A DNA stretch of 64,000 nucleotides from contig VWZP01004506.1 of the NCBI GenBank assembly GCA_013396995.1, positions 2,141,720 to 2,205,719 on the forward strand, written 5' to 3'. Within the stretch, counting starts at the first letter, position 1; each line of letters opens with the position of its first letter. Below are positions 46,276 to 59,605 of this stretch, piece by piece. The position numbers and the translations under genes are program-made. A model generated the notes under the pieces. The model did no database searches. It was not told where the DNA came from and worked only from the letters and a program-made list of their open reading frames with translations. This stretch comes from Dicaeum eximium. Taxonomy: Eukaryota; Chordata; Aves; Passeriformes; Dicaeidae.

Positions 46276-49200
46276 GGAGCTGTGGGGTACTGCAGTGTCT
46301 CGGTGCAATACCCAAGGGCTGGCCCCAGGCAGTCCCATAAATTTAGCAGTGGTCTGTTTTGTGGACCCCCTTTCTAGCCAAGCCCTGCTCCCATTTAGGC
46401 CCTCATGAGGCCTCACACCAGCGACCAAAGCCAAAACTTGGGCCTCAGCAATGCTGCCTGCAATACAGCTCTGAGCAAAGAGTGATCAGTTTTTGGGGAA
46501 AGCTGATCAGAATGCTCCAGTTGGATCTTTTCAGTGTCTGGAGCAGGACCTTGCTGTCCATGCAAAGAGATTAGTAGAGTTGTTTGGCATAACACAGTGC
46601 AGCTGGCAGCTTTTCTAACAAAGACTCACTAACCAAAAAGGGAAAGAAAAAGTAGTTCACACATTCTTATCTCATTCTTTTCTCCTTCCCAACCCCTCCT
46701 TCTGCTTAAAATACCTCAACACAAGAGTCACGCTGAGGGCAGCATCCCCATTGCACTGCAGTGCTGCGCACTCAAGTGTATCTGACCATTTCTCTGAGCT
46801 GCTGAAGCCATAACAGGGACAGGAATGTGGGGGGAGGAAACTAGCCCGAAGGCCCCTCCAAAAACCCTCCTCCAGTCACTACTGACAGGCAAACCTGCCT
46901 TTTTGCTTATCCTGCACTCCCTCTCTGGATCAAACAGTGAAGAAATGTCAGCCAGAGGCTCCCCCAAAAAACTCAGTTGCTGCCTCCTTCCCAGTTCTTC
47001 TCTTTCAGGAATGGCAAAGCTCTGGCACAGAGACTTCTTCATAGCAATGAACATCCCAGACCCTGAACTAGGTCAAGGTGGCAGATAAAGGGTAAGTAAC
47101 TTGTGTTTTCAAGGGTTTGTAACAGTCTCATAAAAACCATAACAGTATAACATAAAAACCCCCAGATTCTTGATTGTCTCTGCTTTCCTAAGCAGCTTGG
47201 AGAATTCACCCATGACTGATGTTTCTTGCCCCACTGGAGGCAGGCTGGAGCATCAGACAGTGGGTGTCAAGGACAATGTCCCTCCTGGACACCTCCACTT
47301 CTCAGAGATGTCAGATTGAGATACGATTCTCCTTAAGCAGCTCCATGCAGGCTCAGAGGGAACTGAGAGAAGCTTTCAACCAGCACTGGGAGCTGTTTTG
47401 GGGTTTAGACTTTTGTGAGCCGGGCTGTACCGCAACTGCCTCAAGCTTATTCAGCACTCATGAGTTCTAAATCTAAATTCGGAGGTTGTTCCCGTTCAGT
47501 TTCCACTGCTCCATGAAGCAGAACCACCCCTCTGTGCCTTTGTCAACTCTAGGTGTACCACCCTGCCCCAAAGATTATCTGCCTAAATGCTCAAAGGGCA
47601 GAGATACCGCAGCCAGGGGAAGGTGACAGCCCATTATCAGCAATGCCAGAAGATGCTGAAGGGCACACAGGGCAGCTCATTTGGTTTACAACAACCCTTG
47701 TGGAAGCACAATGATCTATTGAAGAGTGACTATCTCTGCTCTTGAGAGGATCAGCACAAAGAAAGGTTAAGGCAGGACTGTTTGGTAATTGGTTTGTGTC
47801 ATATAAATTGAAGCTTAGAAAGCTGGGAGGAACAAAACAAAACCAGAGCAGAACACACAGCAATTAAATTCCTTTAAAGAGTGCATGGAATAAATACTTA
47901 CCCTTTTTGCAACTCTAATAAACCTAATCAGCATTAATTTCTATGTCTGACTTGAAAATTTTTCCCTGCCAAATGTCCATTTTTCTCTGACAGATTCCCT
48001 CCTGATATACCTAGATAGCTGAGGCAGGCAGGTTTCAAAGCCAAAAGGCTTTTCCTAACACAAAAATCCCCAATACAGCGAAAAAAAAAAAGGATTCTGT
48101 CTTTTAGCTCCAAACATCCCTTTCCTGATCGATTTTGAGCCCCACTAAACACATTCATGTGAAGGAAAACAAATACCAGTCTCTGTTTGTTTAATCTGTG
48201 GCACTGAACCAGCTGAACTGGTTCTCACTGTAATCTCAGGACACCAAACTGGGCCTTTTCTGGGATGACCTCCCAGCACACCAGAGGTGTCACAGTAGTC
48301 AGTTTGCACTAAACTCACAGATCAAAAATATTATAGGGTTTTGATTTCCCCCCTTACAGACAGACTTCTTACATTGGTAAATCCAGCTGGTAAATGGATC
48401 TCAGAGGAGAAAACTATCTGCATCCACCAGGGCCCAGTGGTCCTGTCCTTGTTCAGGGCTGCCACAGAAATGCATGTACAGATTGAGCAAAACAGAGAGA
48501 CAAATGAATGCTTAATGAAGAGTCTTTTCTGGGCAATTCATACTGGAGAAGCTTTAAGGAACTCATAAATTCCTTAATTCCAGTCTTGTGACTAGCCCAC
48601 TCCTCTAAGCATGCAGCAGCTGTCTCCAACCTGCAGAGTTCAAGCTAACATTAAAAGAAAACGTTGTGGGAAGTGAAGTCCTTTAATTAGTACAACAAAT
48701 ATATTCAGAAAAAAAAATGATGCAAGGAGATTTTTTCCTCAGACAATGCACAATTTGCCTGAGGAATTCATTAGCATAAGAGATAAACTTTAAAGAGTGT
48801 CATGAAACTTAGAAACAGATTGTTTGTACAGAAGACAGTAATATCCAGTATTAATGGGAAACATTTGAAGGGCTCCAACCTAATCTTCATGCAAGTTGCA
48901 CACTTTCTCCTCAAACACTGACAGGTAGGAACCTTCCTTTGGGCAAATGCCTTGCTCCTTCCCTCTAAAACCAGTGATGCTGGCCACAGCCTTTGCTGGC
49001 GTATTTGGTAGAGGGAATCATAGGGAGAGGATTGATCTCCTCTAATTCCATCCCTGTAGTACCTGGTATCCAGGTTCAGCTGGCATTCTGGGTGTCCTCT
49101 CCCATGAGTGCACAGACACAGGTACCTGCAGTCAGTGATTCACTCGATTTCTCCCAGATAACAGGTTGGGATGGACCATCCCTTGGTGTTCCCATAACTC

Positions 49201-49529
49201 CCCTGATAAGAGGGGGAAATTGGAGGTGGGAGACTACTCCAGATTACCACATCTACAGATGAGTGTCTCCACACACATTAGATGCTGGAGTTCCACTGCA
49301 GGTGAAGATCTGGTCACTGATTTGCATTCCCAAGCAGGGAGGACCATGCAGGTAGTGACAAGATTGTCTTCCCCTTCTCTTCATCTTGAGCCAGCCCCTT
49401 CTGTTGACATGCCTGGCAGAACTGAGAGGACACTTCTGGTCACAGGGACTTCTTCACAAAGGCTGGCCTCCTTCACAGAGGTTGCTGAGCAGCTTTCAGA
49501 TCTTAGGTGAAAAGTAACTCAGCAGCTAG

Positions 49530-49606
49530 CAAGGCTGGGTTGATAAGGCTGGGTAGAAACAGCTGCTTTACAACATCTGATTTACAACATCTGCTTTACA
49601 ACCTCT
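49530..49606. repeat. Two small tandem repeats, AAGGCTGGGT and TTTACAACATCTG
   Basis: AAGGCTGGGT occurs twice at 49530-49556. TTTACAACATCTG-like units then occur three times with a 14-bp period at 49565-49606. Confidence 0.7.
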
Positions 49607-50007
49607 TTCATCCATGGTACAGCACCAATGAGCAGAGCAGTCAAACAACCAGCAACAGCCATGAAAATTAAAAATCTGCATTGAAGGGCTTGCTTTCTGC
49701 TCTGGTTCTGATAAACCAGCCACAAAGCCAAGCTAGCTACAACTTGAAAGGATAACATCTATCAGAACTAATAAGCACTAATCTAGCATGGAAGTGATAG
49801 CAACCAATTGAGTCGACAGGCAGAGAGAGGAACAAAGTCTGGCTGGAGCACACTGAGAATCTATACAATTATAAATCATAAATTATAAAACAGCTCACTG
49901 TGGAATAAGGGTACATCCACAGTAACAATTCTAATAAATATTTGAAAGAGTGCTTTGATTTGGTTAGTGTTATAAAATTTGACTACAAATCAACTCCTTA
50001 TACCTGC

Positions 50008-50026
50008 AAAAAAAAAAAAAAAAAAA
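50008..50026. repeat. Poly(A) run of 19
   Basis: An uninterrupted run of A with no recognisable retrocopy upstream. Confidence 0.85.
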
Positions 50027-50420
50027 GGAAAATCCTTACCTGACTCTTCTATTACTAATAACAAAAGCTTCCTTCTAGGCAATCAGTTTATTTAAGGAAT
50101 TGGCAGACAGTTGACTGCATGTATGTGTCACAATTTTGAAGCTGTCAGAGCTGCACTTATTCGCTAATCATACTCATGTACCTACAAACTACATTTTTAA
50201 ATGCTATAGATGAATAATCTCTTTGGTCTTGTAGAGGGTTTTTTATGGGTCTTCTAAGCTGTGCATCTATTTTCACTTGACTTTAAAGCAATCATTATGC
50301 TGGCACAAAGGCTTTGGGATAATTCATAGCAACAATCTTTAGCAATTTACAGACTGATTTGGTTCTTTTAGATTGTTCTGATGAAAAAAAATATTAGAAG
50401 ATTCCAAATGCATAGTTATT

Positions 50421-50487
50421 AAAAAAGAAAAAAAAGGAAGAAAAGAAGAAAGAAGATGAGGAAAGAAAAGAAAAAGGGAGAAAAAAG
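50421..50487 (+). repeat. Polypurine (A/G) tract
   Basis: Only one pyrimidine (T at 50457) interrupts 67 bp of AAAG, GAAA and GGAA words. Such tracts can form triplex DNA. Confidence 0.8.
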
Positions 50488-52084
50488 CATTCTGTGTTAT
50501 AAAAACCTCAGGAGAGGAATTCTCTTCTCCTTGATAAGAATTTAAGTATGACCCTTTAATTTACATGGAGACCTTCCAAATTTGATCCAGGGTGGCAAGA
50601 CAAGAATTTAGCCCCAGAAGCAACCCCTGCTCGATGCCATGGATTTCAAAGATGCAGGGTAATGAGTGCCAGTTCTTAGGTCAGTTGCTCTGGTCACAAA
50701 GAAAGACAAAGAGGGGCACAGATTCCAGCATTTGGCTTTTTTTGGTGCTCCTTTGTACTGAGCCTGTAGGAGCTGCCTTGGCAAAGCCAAGCAGCTCCTT
50801 CTGGTGGTGACTGAACGTGGGGGCTGTGCACAAACTCTGGAAGTGGAGTCACAGCAGCTCTCCTCAGCCTGCTGCCAGTGGGTCACCTGGCACCAGGCAA
50901 TTCTATATACAGGACATTGTTGCACTAAACCTGTTGACATCTACCACATAGATGGGGATTAAACAAGACACATTTATTTTCCTGTTACTTCACCCATTGC
51001 GAGCCATAAATTAGTTGGTTTATAGATTTTATTGGCCAACGTGATCCGTAAAGAAGCAACACATTGCATCTGTGTTGGCTGGGGAATAATGGCTCTTTGT
51101 AGAGGCTCTGTTCTTGTCTACATCCCCAGCAGCCATGGCACGGTCATCCTGCAGTGTGCATCAGGAGGAGCCAGGGCTGCTTCCCGAGGTTTTGTCAGGG
51201 TGAGGCAGTCACTGGCCAGCACAGTGGTATCCCAGCACTGAGTGCAGTGAGGAATTCATATCAGTCCTGCTACAGACATGGGCAACTGGGGTGAGGGAAG
51301 GCTCTCTTACATCTCTAGCACATCAGACAGACCTTTTTAACTGAGCTCTCAGGGCATGTCCAAATACTCCAGCTGTGAGGAGAGCTGATTTTCTTTCTTC
51401 TGTGTATACATGGAAACCTCCTCTCTGCTTGTTCTGGAGAAGATGTGGAGCTGAGAAAGGAGGATGTGGGTCAGAGATTTGGCATTTACATACTTCAGCC
51501 TGTGCTCCACTGCTGTGCAGCAAAAGTAATTCTGGTCCTTTGGAGGTACATGGTAAACACTTTCTCTACAAATGTAAAAGCAAGGGTGTTTTTTGAAAAT
51601 ACTGAGGAAGCTCAGGATTTTAGTGCTAGTGGTCTTGGATTTCAACAAATACTTTATTGAATTATATGTTCAAAAGCACTATCTGTCCTGTGATGTCAGT
51701 GAAAATTTGTGCTGCTAAAGAGTGCCATGCATTGTGTGCATGGTCCACACAACTTATCAGCACCACAATTGCTGATAGCAGGTGATATGGCTTTGCTTTT
51801 GCTTATTGTTATTTTTGTCATTTATTTCTGATATTGGGACATCTGAGATAAAACTCAGCTTGGCTGTTCTCTGAAGGGAGAATCTTGGAATTTGCTACAG
51901 GAATGGTAGCCAGGAGAAATAATGAGCAATACAGAGGGGGATTGTGCCTCCTGTAGCAAATGAGCTGAGTGAAGACAAGTTGGTTATTCACTGCATTGAG
52001 CAGAAGCACTTTGGGACTAAGATAAGGTGCTGGAAGGTCCCAGAGTGATTTGTAAAAAATAAGGGGTATTGTAATGATAGAACA

Positions 52085-52345
52085 AGAAGTAATAGGTGCA
52101 AATTGAGAGGGGGAATTTAGGTTAGACATTAGGAATAAATTCTTTACTATATGGGTGAGGAGACACTGGAATAGGTTACCCAGGGAGGTTGTGAATGCCC
52201 CAACCCTGGCAGCATTCAAGGCCAGGTTGGATAAGGCCCTGAGCAATTTGGCCTAGTGGGAGGTGGGCCTGACCATGGCAGTGGGGTTGGGACTAAATGA
52301 ACTTTAAGGTCCCTTCTAACCTCATAACATTCTGTGATTCTATGA
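52085..52345 (+). mobile_element. CR1 LINE 3' end fragment
   Basis: Sense CR1 tail: TTTAGGTTAGACATTAGGAA, GAGGAGACACTGGAATAGGT, ACCCAGGGAGGTTGTGAATG, AAGGCCAGGTTGGATAAGGC and GTGGGACTAAATGAACTTTA-like text, ending CATTCTGTGATTCTATGAA. It is 5'-truncated with an intact 3' terminus. Confidence 0.93.
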
Positions 52346-55300
52346 ATCTTAAAAAACAAGGAGATATAAATTGGAAGACGAAGTTTTGGAAGGGAGAGCC
52401 AATAAACATTTACTGACAGTGAGGTGGACTTGTGCAGAGCATCCCCCTTGCACCTTCTGCAGATGCTGAATTGTGGGGCTGAATGTTGGCTTAGCAAGAG
52501 ACCCAGTCAGCTTCCTCCTCACAGGGAGCAAGAAGGTAAAGACAGATAAAGATGATGAAGAAACCACAACAGTTCTAGGAATAAGGATAGAAAAAAGGTG
52601 GTGTCCCACCTACCTGGGAAGCAAAGGAGTTGGTACACGGTGAAAAAGCTTTCCTGGGCACAGGGGTTGCATCAGCCTTAATAGATTTCTTTATTTCTTG
52701 ATTTATTTATATTTTTAAAAATATTTTTGGGCAGTGAGAACAACTTCTGTAGGAGACTTCACACCCATGCTGCTGATGTCTTGATCCCTAAGTCTCTGAA
52801 ACTGTGTGGCTCCACATACAAAACCTGCCAGGAATGATCCCTGACTGGTGCTAGCTGCTGAGCTGCAACTGGGAATGGTTTGAGGAGATGTTATGTTAGT
52901 GGTCCCAGATCTGAATCAGACTGTGAGCTACTGTAACCTTTATCAGTGTAGACAACTCCATTCCAGGCTGGGAATATTTCCTGTATTGTTTAGTTTTCAA
53001 AAAAAAGTAATGATTCCTGAGGCTATCCTTGATTTGATATAACCAACCTCAATGTGGACCCTTGCTCCTGTACATTTTCACTCTTTCTGTATGCTGTTGC
53101 TACTACTCTTATAAAAAAACCACTCAGACTCAACAACTAAAATGGGCACAGAAGCAAAACACTCTCCTGGTTATTGTAGCTAATAAAGCTGTGAAAGCAA
53201 TTTATTCTAAGAACACTCCACATTAGAAATACCATCACTTTTTGGATTAGTCTTCTGTCCACTAGCTAGTCATGATTACTAGAAAAATCCATGTGTTAGT
53301 CACAAGCACCTGACGAATAGTTTGCATACAATAAAGCTTAGCATGGGGGATTTGTCAGCTGGTTTGCACGCACAGTTCATTATTCACTGCTTTGTGTGAC
53401 TAGCCACTTCTAACATGTGATACAGTTCCTCCTCTTTATTTACAGAGAGAAACTGTAAACAGGGGAAAACCAAACAGATACATATCTAGACATATACATA
53501 TATGTCAGTAAAAATGCTAAATAGCTAAACTCTTATTCTACAACCACTCATTTTCGCAAATCCCCAGGTATCTTTGAAAATACGTCTGAATAATTAACAG
53601 TGATGACTCACAGCACATGGTCATGAACATGGCCTTCTATTTATAACAATATTTCTATATTCATCTTCTTCTTAATAAGAGCAGTAGCAGCTGAAAATAA
53701 ATCACCGCATTAACCACCCCCTTTGGATAAACTCACACATGTAGAAACACTTTTCTTCATTGTTGCTGCTCTCAGTCCATGAGAAGCTCATGGGAAGAAA
53801 TATGTCATATCAAGATGTACACTTATTCAGAGCCAACAAAGGTAGTTAGCTACAAACATGCTCATTGAAATTAATGACTTGTGTGGCTAAATTCCCTGGT
53901 AAGCCTTGAGACTAATCAGACAAGGTGGTTTTAATCTGTGTACAACTGAATGACTAATTCTGACAGATCAATCAGGATTCTCAACATAGACATTTTTGTT
54001 CCACATTCTCTTGTCTTTCTTCTACTTTTGTAATCCTTCCATGCTCTGCCTCAGCATTCAGCTTGTGTGCTAAGAAATGTGTTTTCTCATATCAGGCACT
54101 GTGGTCTTGTATCACTTTATCTCAATTTTAGGGGCAATCAGTTGAAGTTATAGAGAGATATAAGGCTTTTGCATCACCCTGCTATCAGATCCACTTTGCT
54201 GTTTATCAATTAAAGGTCAAACACAGGTTAGAGAGGAAAAACTCACTGAAATGCTGGTCTGATAGTATTATTACAGCTTGTGCTTTGGCATGGGGTTAGC
54301 AATATGTCAGCTGTGCAGCACAGTATATAGAAATGGAAGAGAAATTGTAGGGTTTGATGCTGAGAAGTAAAATAGAGCTAAAATAGGTATAGATAGATGT
54401 GCATTTCCAATGTTTGGGGGACAAATATTTTGTTAAAAAGGGTGTTCTGATACTGCTGCTTTCACTGATTTTGCTAAAAGGGGAAGACAAAGATTTGTGT
54501 GGTAGTGAAGAGGTTTTTGGCTTTGTTGCTCTTGTCAGGGCTCTGCTAGATGAAAGCAGCTGGAACAGCCCCCATTGTTGAAAAACTAGCCATGGGGCTA
54601 ATCTGCAAATCTCACTGGTCTATAGGACGGCCAGAGCCATCTGTATGAATCACAGATGCTTCTGCTGCAGTATCAGCAGCTCCAGTCTCATCCTTGGCAG
54701 GAACGCAGCCATCATGTGGCCAAATGGCCAAAATTCCCCCAGAAGAGGGAACCCAACCTATGAACATGACATGAGAGGTTGTGTCACATTTTCCTCTTAA
54801 TCTCCATCACACTGGAGAGATCTGTTAGTTGGTGAAATCTGCAGTCTGGACTCAAGCCCTCACCATTGCCCTAAGCCTTGAGCCAGGATGTTCATCCTTC
54901 ATTGCAGAGCTGTGCCAGCAGGGCCCAGGACCAGCTTCAAAACAGCCCTTTGGAACGTCAGTGACTGATCATGATGAGCTCCCATTCCCCTTCTTCACAC
55001 ATTCCCTTCTCAGCCTTCTCAAAACACCCCAAGAAATGAGGGAGGTGTGATTTACCCTTACGAGTGCTCTGTTAGTGTGTCCCTGTCACAGTAAAGGCAT
55101 CTCAGTGCTTTACAGCTCTGCCTTCAGAGGTGTAAAAAGCTATTTCTCCTGGCCCTGCCACTGCTGTAACATCGAGCCTGGCACAGGGTTGGATATTGCC
55201 TTTCCAAGGTGTGCTAGCTGGTGTTAATGATTCACTGCGTGTTGGAGTGTCACAGCTTGGGTACTCCAGGCTTTCATTCACTCCTGATGCTCAGAGAAAT

Positions 55301-55559
55301 AAGCCATCCTGTTACCAATCACATGCAGGGAAACTCTACCCCATGATTCACCTTCTGTTAACTGTGCAGCAGCCACCAGCAGAATATGAGTGAATTTCTT
55401 TAGCAGAGGGCTCAGGCTGAAGAAATAAAGACCTTAGGAACAACAGAAGGGTCTTAGATTGTTGGTCATGCTGGGGAATGCCAGCATCAGAAAATGCTGC
55501 CTCTGTCCCTTCCTTGTGCCTGCCTTGGGGGCTGTGCCATACCTGGCTGTCAGTTCATC
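52346..55559. other. Non-coding desert, conserved-looking AT-rich block
   Basis: No gene or certain repeat is recognised. About 53150-53460 and parts of 53500-54130 are AT-rich and complex in sequence, like conserved non-coding elements. Confidence 0.4.
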
Positions 55560-56360
55560 TGAGATCTTCTTCCACTGCTCCAGGCGAGGAGTCCTTTCCC
55601 ATGAGACCGTGGGGTCCTTCCCACAGGAGACAGCTCTCCGTGAACTTCTCCAGCATGGCTCCAAATCTCACAGGCAGCAGCTCTCCCAAAACTGCTGCAA
55701 TGTGAGACCCTCCCACGGGCACACAGTTCTCCCAAACCTGCTGTGGCATGGGTCACTCTTCCACAGGGTGCAGTCCTCCAAGGACAGGCTGCCCCAGCCT
55801 GGAAGCAAGGGCTCTCTCCTCTGAGTCTTCCACAGGATCACAGACTCCTCCAGGCATCCACCTGCTCTGGCATGGGCACCTCCTCCATGGGCTGTGGGTG
55901 GATCTCTGCATCCCACGTGGATCCCCATGGGCTGTGGGTGGATCTCTGCATCCCCCTGGATCCCCACGGGCTGTGGGTGGATCTCGGCATCCCCCGNCAG
56001 GCTGCAGGGGCACATCCTGCAGAGGAATCTCAGCTCTGGTTCCTGGAGCACCTCCTACCCCTCCTTCTCCACTGACCGTGGTGCCGTGGTGTTGTTTCTC
56101 TCACATGTTCTCACCTCTTCCTCTTTTCTAGCTGGAATTCAAACTGCCCCACTACCTTTGTTTTGATTTCTTCTTAAATATATTATCACAGAGGCATTAC
56201 CATTGTCTAATTGACCCAGCCTTGGCCAGCGGCATGTCCATCTTCAAATCCATCAGGGATTGGCTCTGCCAGACACGGTGGAAACTTCCAGCAGCTTCTC
56301 ACAGAAGCCACTTTGGTGGCACCCCAGCTACCAAAAACCAAGCCATGCAAAACCAACACA
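55560..56360 (+). mobile_element. Avian endogenous retrovirus LTR, 5'-truncated
   Basis: It is rich in repeated phrases typical of a large bird LTR family (variants of 'ctccagcatgggtc…ttcccacagg'). It continues through GTTGTTTCTCTCACATGTTC, AAATATATTATCACAGAGGC and GATTGGCTCTGCC to the terminal CTACCAAAAACCAAGCC…AACCAACACA. It shares its 3' ~110 bp with the LTR at 28497-28953. The expected TGTCATGGTTT start is missing. The fragmentary open frames at 55434-56166 are LTR shadows. Confidence 0.75.
55885..56000 (+). repeat. 40-bp tandem repeat inside the LTR, three copies
   Basis: Units starting CCATGGGCTGTGGGTGGATC, or CCACGGG in the third, begin at 55885, 55925 and 55964. An ambiguous base (N) at 55997 directly follows the third unit, so copy number in the assembly may be wrong. 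Confidence 0.85.
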
Positions 56361-59287
56361 CTGGCTTATTGAACTCTCTGGTGGAAGAAAAAACATTTTT
56401 TTCTCAAAGTTGTCCTGGCAACTCATTAAACCACCATAGCCACTGAATCCTCCTCCTTACCACTGTCTGCTATCTCAGGCCACCCAGTCTTTTTGTCAGC
56501 CTAGTTAATTTGTGGACCAAGCAACACAACACAGAAATAATTCCAGCAGGGATAATAGCATTGGCATTCACAGCCCTTCACTGGTCTGCTGTGGGAGCTG
56601 GAAGAGATATTTACTGATGATACCTGTCTGGTTATGTGCACATGGTCACCAGGCCTGTGCAAGGCTGTGCACGATGTGTGTTCAGGTGGCCTTTATCTGG
56701 CTGATGTGTTCCTATGTAGTCACTGTGCTTAGCTTTTTGGAAAAGAGGATCTGGAATCCTCAATGGATCTGGAAAAATACTTTCCTTTTCTGCAGAGCCA
56801 AGGTTGTGGCAGGTTGTAGGAGAGTTTCAAAGCTAGTAAGAAAACCTGTGAGGACCAAATTCAGGCAAATTATTGGCAGATGACAAAGTGACTCTAAAGA
56901 AATTCCTCTTCCCATAGGGTAGTTAGGGAGGAAGACTTGGATTTGTGGCACTTAGTATTAGGTAAATTCTTACAAAGTGGAGGAAAGAGAAAAACAAGGA
57001 TGCTTAGGGAAGAAGCATCTGACAAGTAGGCTGGGAAGTGCTCGTGTGGGTAGTTTGCTGTGTAAAAGGATGCCAGCTGTGTAAATCAGGATTTAGCTCT
57101 GCCAATCCAGGCAAAGATGATGTCTCACTGTTAGCTTGTTTTACCTTTTCTATAGAAGCAAATCAGTAAACACCCTGTACAATGGGGAAATCTTTTATCC
57201 CAGATGAAAAAGTCAGTGTACACAGCTGTACCTCAGCCCTGCCTAGTTCTTGATGCCTTTTATGTTAAAGGCTACTTTAGCTTTGAAAATAACCCCTTAG
57301 ATTCCTAGATTTCACTTTGGAAATAACAGAACAATATAATGGACAGCTATCAAAATTACTCATAAACGTCTAAGGCACTAAAAGGAAAACATTGCCCTTT
57401 CTTTAGGAATTTTGAACCACCCCTACAATTCTGAAGCAGGGAGAAAATTTTCTCTTAGATATTACAGATGAAACTGTTAAGTCCTGTCATGTCACTGTAA
57501 AGGCACCTGAGAGTGAATTATTCCAAACTATTCTCAGAAGTATACTTAAGGTAAAGGTTCATGGCAAGAGAGGGACCTAGCATTTTATTTTTCTTCTTCT
57601 GAAACCATTTTTCTGCCTACTGCCTTTAGTAGTTAATCACCTAAAAGCCTTTGCTAGAAACCAGTCTTACCCCGTGTCAGGTGTACTCATAGCACCTGGG
57701 ACAGTTTTCAGAGCTGGCTATGACTGTCATGGCAAGGTTTTGCTTTGCCTTTCATGGCAAATCCCAATGGGGATTAAATCTGTTGCACTGTTTGTCTTTT
57801 GTACAGAAGTTCAAAATCAGGAACTGACTAGAATGCCATGAAGTTCTCTCTACACTGATTCCCTACCAGATGTTATCATTGATGGGTGTCTTTGTCCATT
57901 GTAGTGATAATCATAGATTGTATAAAACTAAATCTTACAAGTATTGTATAAAACTAAATCTTGTCATTTGTCAGCAAAGCTACTGGTCTTCTGCTGAGGG
58001 GCTAACAAACATGTTGGAATTTTGAAGATGAGTTCAAATATATTGATACTGAAAAAATATCTTCTCTAAAAGAGATCAGATATAAAAGTATCACTTCAGA
58101 ATTGTCCAGAATAAAATTCTACCTCCTCTACCTCCCAACCAGCCACCTTTGGCAGATCTACTCATGGAAAAAAAAACAAAAACAAAACCAAAAACCTTTC
58201 CATGCTTTTAATAGAACAAAAGATCAGAGGTAGAAAAGATTTATCAGGTCATGCAGCCCATCTTCCTGATAATAGAACACTGTTTTTTGAAAGTGCATTT
58301 TTTTTTTTAGTGCTTTGACTAGTTTTAGAAGACCTAAATGATGGATGGTGTTTTTATCATTAACCTTGGGAAACAGTTCCAGAGCCTTACAAATCTCAGT
58401 GTCAGGCTTCTCCACATTAATGTCTCTGCTTTGTCAGTAATTTCATAGGTTTACAGTTGTTGCTTTTTCTCCAAAGTGTAGGCTCTTACTGAGTTTAAGA
58501 ACAGGATTTGATATTGCAGATAAATCTTGACTACCCGTCCTCATGCAGGTGGGCTGCTTCTCTGCAAAGTCTCTTGGAAACCTAAGAGTATTTCTTCACA
58601 GAATGAGCAAAGAGAAATCCCAGTCTGGCCCTGAACTGAAAATCATTGCTGTGCAAGTTGCAGAGAGCAAAGTTGCAGAGAACAACCCTGTCCATGAACC
58701 CAGTGAATTACAATGGGAAATAAACTTGGGATAAAGCTTAGTTTCTGCAGCTGCAGTGGTTAACCAGCTTGGCATTGGAAAGGACAAGGAACACACACAC
58801 TGCCAGAGATCAGCTCTTTGCTGCCAAGGTGGTAACATTTTACAGCATGGCAAACATCATGTCTGGTTGTCCTTTGCCTGTTTTTCCATTGATTTAAGCA
58901 TTTGCTTATCTTTTAAGAACACAGCACATTCCCAAGGATTTGGACACTGTGACAGTAAAGCCAGTCACCCTTAGTCAAAAAAGAAGAACACAGCCTGGAA
59001 AGGGACAGAAAAGGACTGTGGAGATGGAGAGCTCTGAGTGCTCTGCAGGCACCAGGAAGGCTGATGGGATCTGTTTCTGTCTGCACACACAATGTGAACG
59101 CAAGCACCAGAAGAAGATGGGAGCTGCTTGGCCTTCAGGACAACACTGCCATGAAAACAACAGGCAAAGGCTAGTTGGGAATAAATGAATGTGGAAAATA
59201 GAAGTGTTCTCTGCCTATGGGAAGAGGAGAGAAAAAGTTTTAAGAAGTAGTTCCACTACTTTTTGAAAGGGATTGTGTGATCTGTGA
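56361..59287. other. Non-coding DNA, no gene recognised
   Basis: Open frames are short; the longest, 123 codons at 56512-56883, has no motif I know. A 26-bp tandem duplication lies at 57917-57962, and a T/A-rich low-complexity patch at about 58165-58190. Confidence 0.45.
57917..57962. repeat. Exact duplication of ATTGTATAAAACTAAATCTT
   Basis: The 20-bp word occurs at 57917-57936 and again at 57943-57962, separated by 6 bp, with no differences. Confidence 0.85.
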
Positions 59288-59605
59288 GAATTGTAGAATC
59301 ATTAGGACTGAAAAAGACCTCTAAGATCATAGAGTCATAACATTAACCTAACACTGTCAGATCCACTACTAAATCATATCCCTAAGCACCACACCTTCAT
59401 GGGTTTTGAATACTTCCAGGGATGATGACTCCACCACTCCCCTGGGCAGCATGTTCCAATGCTTGACAACCTTTTCAGTGAAGAAATGTTCCCTGATATC
59501 TAATCTAAATCTCTCCTGGCAGAATTTGAGACATTTCCTATATCTTGTTACTTGGGAGAAGAGACCAACTCCCACCTTGCTACAACCTCCTTTTAGATAG
59601 TAGCA
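59288..59605 (-). mobile_element. CR1 LINE 3' fragment, minus strand
   Basis: Reversed CR1 tail: TGTAGAATCATTAGGACTGA, AAAAGACCTCTAAGATCATA, GACTCCACCACTCCCCTGGG, GTGAAGAAATGTTCCCTGAT and CTCCCACCTTGCTACAACCT. It is moderately diverged and 5'-truncated. Confidence 0.9.

Larger units (their letters stand above)
46276..52084. other. Non-coding DNA right of the array
   Basis: No gene is recognised. Contents are a short tandem repeat at 49565-49606, an A19 run at 50008-50026 and a purine tract at 50421-50487. An AT-rich conserved-looking block lies at about 50090-50400. Open frames, such as 108 codons at 46728-47054, lack motifs. Confidence 0.45.

Noticed and set aside
44660..46434. Open frames of about 490-550 residues on both strands
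   Set aside because: They are all generated by the stop-free 46-bp tandem repeat. The short non-repeat ends have no protein features.
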